Part shown: in pieces, positions 26,403 through 34,082 of the stretch | Layout of the letters: each line of letters opens with the position of its first letter | How positions within the stretch are numbered: the first letter of the stretch is position 1 | Source of the DNA: a virus | Virus record (IMG/VR): IMGVR_UViG_3300008952_000116 | Coordinates: 1 to 40,102 of that record | DNA: 40,102 nucleotides | Direction: 5' to 3' (one strand) | The notes under the pieces: model-generated | Database searches by the model: none | Seen by the model: only the letters and a program-made list of their open reading frames with translations | Told to the model about the DNA's origin: nothing | Made by a program: the position numbers and the translations under genes

Positions 26403-28373
26403 ATGGCAGATAAAATTCAAATAAGAAGAGATACTGCATCTAACTGGACTAGTGTAAATCCTACGCTGGCATCAGGTGAAATTGGTTTTGAAACTGACAC
26501 TACGAAATTAAAAGTAGGTACAGGTTCAACAGCTTGGACATCTCTTGGCTACTATACTCTAGGAACAACAGGATATGCGGCTTTAGCCGGAGCAACTTTT
26601 ACTGGGGCTGTATCCGGAACAAATTTTACTGGGTCTGGTACAGTTACCGGAGCAACAGTTACCGGAACAACAGTTAATGCTAGTACTCAGTTACAAATAG
26701 GTGGTACAGCTATTACTGCAAGTGCTGCAGAACTTAATTATGTAGACGGGGTTACTTCCAATATACAAACACAGATAAATGGAATTTTACCAAGCCAAAG
26801 TGGGCAATCAGGACAATTTTTAACAACTAATGGAACTGCTGCTGATTGGACAGCTGTTCCAGCTCCAACACTAACAGCGACAGCAGATGGTGCAATAACA
26901 GCTGGCAGGGCGTGTAAAATAAATGCGAGTGGTTCAGTTTCACAAATCGGAAGCACAGCACTAGGTATAAATGATCATATACTAAAAGCTTATCCAACTC
27001 AATCTTGGGACACAAAAGATTATAGCTATGGGGTCTCAAACCATACTCCTCATACTATAACAACGTTGGGAATGTGCTATGACAATCACAGAGATCAATT
27101 TGTAGTTGTAGGATTTGATACCGCCTATGTTAAATGCTATTATATGATAGTAGGTCAAATTAAACATGGAGTTGTACTCTGGCAACGTCCTTTAAAAATA
27201 TTGGAATCTGAACACCAGAATGGCTATAGTGGTCAGAATAATAATAGTAGAGCAATGTGGTATGATGAAGATAATGATAGAATAATGATGCTGGAGTGCC
27301 CTAGCAACACGGATAAAATGGCTTTTGGATTACCTCAAGACGATGGGGGTTATTGGTGGGGGTCTTGGGTAAGTGAAGGTATCCCGAATGTAACCGAATA
27401 TTTTGGACAAGCAGAATTTTTTAACACTGAAGGTATTGCTTTAGGAACAAAAGGTGATAAATTAGAAGTAATATGTACCACTTTTTCAAAAGATCATAGA
27501 TATAATAATACAAGCGGCGATGCTGAAATTACTCAAAGATCAAGACAAGTTCATGTTAATAGTCAACCTCAATGGTCAACTAGTTCCACAGCTAATTTTG
27601 CTCTTGATAGAACAAATGGAGAAGTATGTACAGCCGGAAATCCGGGCGGATCTGATAGTGAATGGCACGTTTCTTTAGTTGAATTAGGTACAGATAAAAG
27701 TCAAAGTCCTACTCTATTATATAATTCAGGGCAGGGTACTTCAGGTGATAAAGATTATTTAAAAGTTTGGTATTTAGCCCCTAAAAAATATTTATTAACT
27801 TATCAAAATTCAAGTAATAAAGCAGAGGCTCAAGTTCTTACTTTTTCTGGCTCTACGCCTACTTATCATACTGCACAGCAGATGAATACTCAAGATGCAT
27901 ATAATACATGGTGTGTTCCATTAAAAGATGGAAGAATATATGTTAGATGGTACCATAATTCGGCTTTTTTAACTTTAGATAATAGTAATAATATTACTGT
28001 AGGAACGGTTAGAGTTGATAGTACTACTGATTTTAGTTATACAATGCTTGGAGCTAATCAGCCTGATTATAACTATGGATATTCTCCTGTTTCAGATGTA
28101 GCAGTTGCTTTTAATTATGAAGGGAATGGGGAGGCCAGAGGATTTTCAACTACAACTGCACACGCAGACACTTATATAGGTCTTGCTCAAGGCACAGTTT
28201 CAAATGGAGCACAGGCAACAATAGATATAGTAGGCGCAGTTAATGGTCAACAATCTGGACAAACTACAGGTAAAAAATATTATGTACATCATGACGGTAC
28301 TTTAGGGACTGAATACTCCTCTGTTTATGCAGGTTTAAGTACCACAGCTAATAATATAATAGTAAAGGGGTGA
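26403..28373 (+). CDS. Tail fibre protein D, paralogue of C
   Basis: This 656-residue protein starts one base after fibre C. Its first 65 residues match C closely (KIQIRRDTASNWTSVNPTLA, and the identical STAWTSLGYYTLGT), with near-identical DNA around 26525-26570. One LDGVT unit (near 26720-26760) and the linker GQFLTTNGTAADWTAV follow. The last 70 residues again match C (TYIGLAQGTVSNGAQA, IIVKG). The middle (about residues 180-580) differs, with propeller-like units such as GMCYDNHRDQFVVVGFD and AMWYDEDNDRIMMLE. C and D thus share ends but have different adhesive centres. Confidence 0.75.
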   Translation: MADKIQIRRDTASNWTSVNPTLASGEIGFETDTTKLKVGTGSTAWTSLGYYTLGTTGYAALAGATFTGAVSGTNFTGSGTVTGATVTGTTVNASTQLQIGGTAITASAAELNYVDGVTSNIQTQINGILPSQSGQSGQFLTTNGTAADWTAVPAPTLTATADGAITAGRACKINASGSVSQIGSTALGINDHILKAYPTQSWDTKDYSYGVSNHTPHTITTLGMCYDNHRDQFVVVGFDTAYVKCYYMIVGQIKHGVVLWQRPLKILESEHQNGYSGQNNNSRAMWYDEDNDRIMMLECPSNTDKMAFGLPQDDGGYWWGSWVSEGIPNVTEYFGQAEFFNTEGIALGTKGDKLEVICTTFSKDHRYNNTSGDAEITQRSRQVHVNSQPQWSTSSTANFALDRTNGEVCTAGNPGGSDSEWHVSLVELGTDKSQSPTLLYNSGQGTSGDKDYLKVWYLAPKKYLLTYQNSSNKAEAQVLTFSGSTPTYHTAQQMNTQDAYNTWCVPLKDGRIYVRWYHNSAFLTLDNSNNITVGTVRVDSTTDFSYTMLGANQPDYNYGYSPVSDVAVAFNYEGNGEARGFSTTTAHADTYIGLAQGTVSNGAQATIDIVGAVNGQQSGQTTGKKYYVHHDGTLGTEYSSVYAGLSTTANNIIVKG

Positions 28374-28376
28374 TAA

Positions 28377-29273
28377 ATGACTAGAGCAAGAGATTTAGCA
28401 GACAGCGGTCTAGTAATAAATAGTTTAGACAATCTAAATACCACCCTAACGGGCGCAGAATTAAGTGTTTTAGATGGTATAACTGCAACTACTGCTGAAT
28501 TAAATATATTAGATGGAGTCACATCAACCGCAGTAGAAATAAATTTATTGGATGGAGTAACAGCTACTACAGCAGAACTTAATTATGTAGATGGAGTTAC
28601 TTCTAATATTCAAACTCAGCTTAATACTAAGTCTCCTACTGCATCTCCAACATTTACAGGAACAGCAACAGCGCCTACAATTAATGCTAGTACAGCGCTA
28701 CAGATCGGGGGACAAGCAATTACTTCTACTCCGGCTGAGTTAAATTTACTAGACGGAGTGACGGCTACTACAACAGAAATTAATTACTTAGATGGAGTTA
28801 CTTCTGATATTCAGCCTCAAATAGACGCTGCTGCACAATCTGGTGGAAGCGGAGGAGATGTTGCAGCTTATAAAGTGACCACTACATTTACAGCACCAGT
28901 ATATTTTAAGAAAGTGGATATCATACCAAATGGAATAACAGTAGCAGGAACTTGGGAACTGTTTGCAGATGCACAACTTTTTGTTTCCGAACTCACTACT
29001 ATTGCTAGTAATGGGGAATACTTAACTGCAACTGAATCTAAAAGTAACCATCTTTTTTATGGAACTGCTTATGTTGGAGATAGCGCTACGGTAACTGTAA
29101 CGAATACAATGCAAGGACTAGGAGACGCAGACTCAGGATCAAGTCTTGCTAGAACAGATTTTAGTGCAACAGACGCAGGGGGCCTAGGCTCTTTTTCATA
29201 TAATAGTACAACAGGAGCTTATACTTACACAGGGCCTAGTTTGGGTAAGGTAATGTTTTTAGGGGGAATATAA
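28377..29273 (+). CDS. Tail fibre shaft protein E with LDGVT repeats
   Basis: This 298-residue protein has AGGGG upstream of ATG 28377. After a short start (TRARDLADSGLVINSLDNLN), six 13-residue units occur in two blocks (about residues 25-82 and 117-145). They are joined by a KSPTASPTFTGTATAPTINA linker. The C-terminal part has a small beta domain (VAGTWELFADAQLFVSE) and ends with LGSFSYNSTTGAYTYTGPSL, a segment also present in fibre A. It lacks the attachment module of A-D. It probably forms a fibre shaft or collar. Confidence 0.65.
   Translation: MTRARDLADSGLVINSLDNLNTTLTGAELSVLDGITATTAELNILDGVTSTAVEINLLDGVTATTAELNYVDGVTSNIQTQLNTKSPTASPTFTGTATAPTINASTALQIGGQAITSTPAELNLLDGVTATTTEINYLDGVTSDIQPQIDAAAQSGGSGGDVAAYKVTTTFTAPVYFKKVDIIPNGITVAGTWELFADAQLFVSELTTIASNGEYLTATESKSNHLFYGTAYVGDSATVTVTNTMQGLGDADSGSSLARTDFSATDAGGLGSFSYNSTTGAYTYTGPSLGKVMFLGGI
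28450..28815 (+). repeat. LDGVT repeat cluster, fibre E
   Basis: Six 39-base units occur in two blocks (28455-28610 and 28726-28810), encoding T-x-A-E-L/I-N-x-L/V-D-G-V-T-S/A. They share long DNA identity with units in genes C and D, so they could support recombination among fibre genes. Confidence 0.85.
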
Positions 29274-29274
29274 A

Positions 29275-31080
29275 ATGGCAAGTGGAAGATTAGCCTCTGC
29301 AAGTATTGCAGCAAATGGAGCAACTCAATTATATAGGAACACTGCTGGTAATCCGCAAGTAATTACTTTGCTAGCTAGTAGTCAAGTTTCTGGAGCCACT
29401 CCTAAGTTAAATGTAAAAATAACTAATGAGAATATTACTAGTAATACTACTACAACAGATTCAAATACAAATCATACTCTAACTTATGATTATCCTACTG
29501 CTACTCAAACCGCAGGTGAGGCGGGGCTTCCATATATTTTGGGATTAAATAATTCGGAGACAACGGATAATATGGGGTATGGCTTTAAACATTATGGTAC
29601 ATCTAGCGATTCACGCGACTATATTGCGAGTAAGGCATCTTTTGGGACTCAAATAGCCTGCACAGGTGATTCAGATAGTGGTGCAGGAAAATGGACTGTG
29701 AGTTCCGCTAATGCACATGGGCGTAGACATAATACACCAGTATATGATCCTTATTATTTCGAGAACCCTAATGCATATAATCAAAATAAAGCAAGAGGTA
29801 TGTTAGCTGATAGTGATAGTGATACAATGCATCATATTGAAGATATATCAAAAATGCCTATGTCTACCATGAAACAATTCTATAACTGTAATGAGAATGC
29901 GGGGACTGGGTATGTGAATACGAGCGCCCCTGCTTCTGATGCAGATACTTATGGCACTGTAACCTCAAGAGGAATGAGTTATATGAATAGAGGTTGGTGT
30001 TATGATGTGTACACAGGATTATGGTTTAGTATGAGTTCAAATGGTTATTCTGAGCATCGTTGGTTTGATGAAAATAATCCAAGTACTGGGCAGCAAGGTA
30101 ATGGTACAAGCAGATCTTCGGACAGTGGAATACATCGATGGGGAGTTTGGTGGACAAGTAGTGACCCGAATAGTTATAATAGTCACGTAAAGGGCTCTAC
30201 TTTTGGCTCTAGCTGCACCGGATTTTTTGAAAATGGAATATTAATACTTTCAGGAATGCAGAAAACTAATAAATTAGGGTTTAAAAACTTTCAATATTGG
30301 TTTGGTAACACTCTTACAAATAAAGATACTAGAGCAGCTACTAATGGCTCTCTTGCTACTTATGAAAGCTCGTCTTATTATCACGATGTGTCATATACTA
30401 CTGGGAGTAGTCAAAAATTACAATGGTTTAAGTATAATCCAAATACAGATAAATATTATATCTGTCTTTGGTGTTCTCCCGGAACTGCAACTTCTGACCC
30501 CCCTGAGCAGGGAACTACCAGTACTTCTGAGGCTGGAATTTTCGAAGTAGATATAACTAGAATTCATGGATATGAGCACAGCAATTACAGCGGAAGTTAT
30601 TCTAGTTCTAATAATAGAGATGTTAGTTTCTCGCAAGCCGTAACAGATGGATTACTTACAAAAAAAGGAGATACCCCCACAAATTCAGGTACAGGTATGA
30701 TGATGCCCCCACTTAGACTCTCAGCCTCTTTATGGGTTTCTATGGGAGGGGATGGAAAGCAATATTATTCTACAGACTTAATAACTTGGGGGGAAAATAC
30801 TTCAAGCACTTATTATGATAATAGCTATGCAATGATGAATACTAAAGGTACCGGAACTCTTAAATATTATGTAGCTGCAGGATCACGTTCTGTACTATAT
30901 AGCAGCACAACTGTAGCGGATGTCTATGATCAGGCAGCAGTAGCAGGAATAATAGCAAAAGGAGCGGTGACTCCTTATGAACAGAAATCGATAATTTTAT
31001 CGGATGGAGATGCAATCTATGTAGAGAATGAAGATGCTACAAATGCTATCTCAATTACAGCAATGGGGGTAGATGTATAA
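29275..31080 (+). CDS. Large adhesin-like virion protein F
   Basis: This 601-residue protein has AGGGGG upstream of ATG 29275. The N-terminus (SGRLASASIAANGATQLYRN) is short and beta-rich. The long centre is Tyr/Trp/Ser/Asn-rich, as in surface adhesins, and carries propeller-like or Asp-box-like units such as KQYYSTDLITWGENTSSTYY followed by YYVAAGSRSVLYSS. It ends IILSDGDAIYVENED, resembling fibre tips. There is no visible catalytic set. I do not recognise the family. Position in the fibre cassette and composition suggest receptor binding. It couples to the next gene by TAATG. Confidence 0.6.
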   Translation: MASGRLASASIAANGATQLYRNTAGNPQVITLLASSQVSGATPKLNVKITNENITSNTTTTDSNTNHTLTYDYPTATQTAGEAGLPYILGLNNSETTDNMGYGFKHYGTSSDSRDYIASKASFGTQIACTGDSDSGAGKWTVSSANAHGRRHNTPVYDPYYFENPNAYNQNKARGMLADSDSDTMHHIEDISKMPMSTMKQFYNCNENAGTGYVNTSAPASDADTYGTVTSRGMSYMNRGWCYDVYTGLWFSMSSNGYSEHRWFDENNPSTGQQGNGTSRSSDSGIHRWGVWWTSSDPNSYNSHVKGSTFGSSCTGFFENGILILSGMQKTNKLGFKNFQYWFGNTLTNKDTRAATNGSLATYESSSYYHDVSYTTGSSQKLQWFKYNPNTDKYYICLWCSPGTATSDPPEQGTTSTSEAGIFEVDITRIHGYEHSNYSGSYSSSNNRDVSFSQAVTDGLLTKKGDTPTNSGTGMMMPPLRLSASLWVSMGGDGKQYYSTDLITWGENTSSTYYDNSYAMMNTKGTGTLKYYVAAGSRSVLYSSTTVADVYDQAAVAGIIAKGAVTPYEQKSIILSDGDAIYVENEDATNAISITAMGVDV

Positions 31081-31472
31081 TGGCTTATGATATAGTAGCA
31101 CAGGCAGCAGGACCAACATCAACAGTTTCTCCAGCAGAAGTAGCAATTTGGATAAATATGAGCAGTGATAGTATTGAATACACTGTTCCAACTGGTAAGG
31201 TATTTAAGGGTTGGATACATTGTCATAATTCTAGTACTAGTATCGGGTACACTTATACACCTAGTTCTACCTCCACAACAGCTCATAGTATTATGGGAAA
31301 TAATGGGTCTGCATATGACGGCGAGTTTGGTCATACCAGTACCGGATTTGAAAATAAATGGCCTATAATGATGAACGCAGGGGATAAAATTAAACGAAGA
31401 AGTAGTCATCCCTGGACTTTAATGGGGCTAGAAACAACAGTAAACACCGTATCTTGGGATACAAGCAGCTAA
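31080..31472 (+). CDS. Small beta-rich virion protein G, unknown
   Basis: This 130-residue protein begins on the stop of F. It is beta-rich and contains TVPTGKVFKGWIHCHNSSTS and PIMMNAGDKIKRRSSHPWTL. The pattern of a VPxGKxxK..I.....S turn followed by a late AGDKI is like small jelly-roll or collar domains in phage fibres. It probably forms a fibre cap or works together with F, since the two are translationally coupled. No specific family is recognised. Confidence 0.55.
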   Translation: MAYDIVAQAAGPTSTVSPAEVAIWINMSSDSIEYTVPTGKVFKGWIHCHNSSTSIGYTYTPSSTSTTAHSIMGNNGSAYDGEFGHTSTGFENKWPIMMNAGDKIKRRSSHPWTLMGLETTVNTVSWDTSS

Positions 31473-31483
31473 GGAGCTAAAAA

Positions 31484-32665
31484 ATGGCAAAAATAATAGT
31501 AGAACAAGTTCAAGGGGGAAGTGGTGGAACTGCTCTAACTGTGCCTACTGCTGCAGCTACGGTGAATAACCAAGCTGTTGTGGGTAGCACAGCAGGCGTT
31601 CTTTCTCACTCTCCAATCGCATTACCGGCGGCAGCGTCGGGTGCAAACAATCGCCCTCTCGTGGGAGCAACAACTGGAGCAACCTCGTTTTCTCCTCTTG
31701 CGCTTCCAGCGGCAGATGGCGCAGCAAATAAGCCTATAACTACTAATGGTTCAGGACAGCTTCAATTTGGAGCAACCGCATTACCCTCAGCGGATGGTAC
31801 AGCGGGTACATATTTAACAACCAATGGTAGCGGAGTAGCGTCTTGGGGGGCAGTAAGCTCTTCTCCAGTTATAGATGATCATATTTTATCAGTAGGAATG
31901 GTGATGACCTCATCCGCTCGTCAGAATGTGTATTCATCGGGTGAATGGTCTTCAGGCGGCCCGAATAGCACTTATTATAACAATCTTGAAGATGCTTCTG
32001 CACAAGGACAAGCTTGGAATATGTTAATGGGGGATGGCTATGCTGACTCAACCGGCGGTCAATTATTTTATGTGAATGATGACGGGGATACTTTTCATAG
32101 AGAACTAATATTTGCACATAACAAAAGACTAGGGCATTTTTATAGAGATATGATGTATTATGACAATGCTACAAGCCAATCATATGCTGGAGTAACTTTT
32201 AGTTGTATTCCAATTCGTAATCATGCGTCTTCAGGTAGTACAAACGTCTCAATAAAAATGAAGAAGTCCACGGGTAATAATAATTACGGTGGTTCTGGTG
32301 TAATGTACTACACTCCTACCTTTAGTAGCGGCACTAACTATGCAAATGCTACTGGGGGCGCTTGGACTGTACTTAATAGTTATGCTAGTAATACTGATGA
32401 TCATAATTATACTGCAACTGTTCCAGTTGCTGCAGGAACTACAGTATTATTATTTATGTCTTCAGCACATAGATATCATACTACTTATAGATTCAAGGAT
32501 ACACATTTTTATTATGATTTACAAACTGCTTTTGCAAGTGATATTAAATGTGATCAAAGAATGCTACACGCTTTATGGATGGGAAGACAGCCGTCCCAAG
32601 CTTATAATACACACACTCCTTATGAAATATATACGACGTGTGCGACACTTTTTGGAGATAGATAA
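31484..32665 (+). CDS. Tail fibre protein H
   Basis: This 393-residue protein has AGGAG upstream of ATG 31484. Residues 1-125 are Ala/Gly/Thr-rich repeats of about 21-30 residues with a LPAADGAANKPI-type core and the linker GTYLTTNGSGVASWGAV. The DNA of this part is visibly richer in GC than its neighbours. Residues 130-393 form the distal domain (DDHILSVGMVMTSSARQNVY ... LQTAFASDIKCDQRMLHALW), a beta-rich adhesin with many Tyr and Asn. The next gene, a likely assembly chaperone, overlaps by one base, suggesting this is the main fibre it serves. Confidence 0.65.
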   Translation: MAKIIVEQVQGGSGGTALTVPTAAATVNNQAVVGSTAGVLSHSPIALPAAASGANNRPLVGATTGATSFSPLALPAADGAANKPITTNGSGQLQFGATALPSADGTAGTYLTTNGSGVASWGAVSSSPVIDDHILSVGMVMTSSARQNVYSSGEWSSGGPNSTYYNNLEDASAQGQAWNMLMGDGYADSTGGQLFYVNDDGDTFHRELIFAHNKRLGHFYRDMMYYDNATSQSYAGVTFSCIPIRNHASSGSTNVSIKMKKSTGNNNYGGSGVMYYTPTFSSGTNYANATGGAWTVLNSYASNTDDHNYTATVPVAAGTTVLLFMSSAHRYHTTYRFKDTHFYYDLQTAFASDIKCDQRMLHALWMGRQPSQAYNTHTPYEIYTTCATLFGDR

Positions 32666-33057
32666 TGGCTTATGCAAAAATTGTAGATAATAAAATTGTA
32701 GAGATAGATGCAGCGGATCATGATGGAGAAGCGGGCTGGAAAGAAGTGCCTGTAGACGATATAGGACATGCATTAATGTATGATACAGTTTCCAGCTCTG
32801 TGAGGGCTATGACTGATGCGGAAAAGAGTGCAGAACATACTGCTATTACATTATCAGATGCTTGGGAACATTTACGCAATCAGAGAAATATATATCTAAG
32901 AGATACTGATGCATATATGGTATCTGATCGCCCTGCTACTACAAATATGTCTCAATATAGGGCGTATTTGAGAGGGCTTCCAGCGACTTACAATGATACT
33001 TCAATATTAAGTCAGTCTCCTGTTATGGATTTTGACGCGTATGTGGCATCATTATAA
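32665..33057 (+). CDS. Tail fibre assembly chaperone-like protein
   Basis: This 130-residue protein is the last plus-strand gene. The N-terminal half is a small beta domain (YAKIVDNKIVEIDAADHDGE). The C-terminal half has W..LRNQRNIYLRDTDAYM, SDRPATTN and YRAYLRGLPATYNDTS. This is the R..RN..L..TD....sDrp......YR..LRdLP pattern of the phage tail-fibre assembly chaperone group. The gene is directly coupled to fibre H, as such chaperones usually follow their fibre. Confidence 0.75.
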   Translation: MAYAKIVDNKIVEIDAADHDGEAGWKEVPVDDIGHALMYDTVSSSVRAMTDAEKSAEHTAITLSDAWEHLRNQRNIYLRDTDAYMVSDRPATTNMSQYRAYLRGLPATYNDTSILSQSPVMDFDAYVASL

Positions 33058-33067
33058 GTAAGATCAA

Positions 33068-33107
33068 TACTTAGGTTAGTCCCACTACCTTGGGACCGAC
33101 CTAAGTA
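33068..33107. terminator. Hairpin between convergent gene blocks, possible bidirectional terminator
   Basis: A 16-bp stem (33068-33083 with 33092-33107; one wobble, one A-C mismatch) has the 8-base loop ACTACCTT. It lies in the 64-base gap between the fibre chaperone and nrdB, which converge. Neither side has a U-run, so it is not a textbook intrinsic terminator. It could block read-through or protect 3' ends. Confidence 0.55.
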
Positions 33108-33121
33108 CGTCTTAAAACTGC

Positions 33122-34081
33122 TTATTTGAATATATCTTTCCAATTCCCAGTTGTACTGGCTTTGGAGTATTCTGTCGCTCGATTTTCAAAGAAGTTCGTA
33201 TGCTCTACACCGTTTAACATATAATCTAACCAGGTTAGAGGATTGGTAGTGCTACCAAATATCTTTTTCATACCTAGTCCTAGTAAACGTCTATCCGCAA
33301 TATATCTAATATACTCTTTCACCTCTTCGGCTGTAAGATCAGGTACTTCTGCGTTTTCAAAACATAAATCAATAAAAGAATCTTCTAGTTCTACAGTTCT
33401 TTCTGCAGCACAATAGATTTCATACTTTAAATCATCATTCCATATGTACTTATTTTCTTTAATAAATGTACGGAATAACTGTGTCATTCCTTCAACGTGT
33501 AGACTTTCATCTCGAACAGACCAAGTAACTATCTGTCCCATGCCTTTCATTAAGTTGTGTCGTGGGAAATTTAAAAGAATAGCAAAACTACTGAATAATT
33601 GTACTCCTTCTGTAAAAGCCGAATAAATAGCCATAGTTTTGGCTAAATCAGTAGGATTTCTTGTGCCAAAATTACTTAAATATTCATGTTTATCTAACAT
33701 TGCTTGATATTCTAAAAACATCTGATATTCTTCGTCTCCGAATCCTAATGTTTCTAGTAATAACGAATATGCTTCTTGATGTACTGCTTCCATAGATGCA
33801 AAAGAAGCTAGCATCATTCTAACTTCTGGTTGTTTAAAACTAGGGAGATAATGTTCTGCGTATCCAGCACATACATCTACGTCTGCTTGTGTAAAGAATC
33901 TAAAAATTTGAGTAATTAATTTTCGATTTTCTACTGATAATTTTTCCTTGTAGTCTCGCAGGTCATCTGCTAAATTTACTTCACTTGGTAGCCAATGCAT
34001 TTGTTGTTGAAGTTTATAGTTTTCAAATGCCCATGGATAATTGAAAGGCTTGTAATAATTTCGTTCGTCTAATAATCCCAT
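33122..34081 (-). CDS. nrdB: Ribonucleotide reductase class I small subunit
   Basis: This 319-residue R2 subunit holds the di-iron tyrosyl radical that starts reduction of ribonucleotides. Aligned on E. coli NrdB by spacing, metal ligands are Asp67, Glu98, His101, Glu158, Glu192 and His195 (SMEAVHQEAY, AFTEGVQLF, RDESLH). The radical tyrosine is Tyr105, four residues after His101, as for Tyr122. The subunit is shorter than E. coli NrdB (376). It follows nrdA with a one-base gap, with AAGG inside the nrdA end as ribosome binding site. It is the last gene of the minus operon and would provide dNTPs for phage replication. Confidence 0.95.
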   Translation of the reverse strand: MGLLDERNYYKPFNYPWAFENYKLQQQMHWLPSEVNLADDLRDYKEKLSVENRKLITQIFRFFTQADVDVCAGYAEHYLPSFKQPEVRMMLASFASMEAVHQEAYSLLLETLGFGDEEYQMFLEYQAMLDKHEYLSNFGTRNPTDLAKTMAIYSAFTEGVQLFSSFAILLNFPRHNLMKGMGQIVTWSVRDESLHVEGMTQLFRTFIKENKYIWNDDLKYEIYCAAERTVELEDSFIDLCFENAEVPDLTAEEVKEYIRYIADRRLLGLGMKKIFGSTTNPLTWLDYMLNGVEHTNFFENRATEYSKASTTGNWKDIFK

Positions 34082-34082
34082 A

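Noticed and set aside
24650-28815. CRISPR-like spaced repeats
   Set aside because: The repeats are in frame, tandem at 39 bases and encode a known fibre motif; there are no unique spacers or cas genes.
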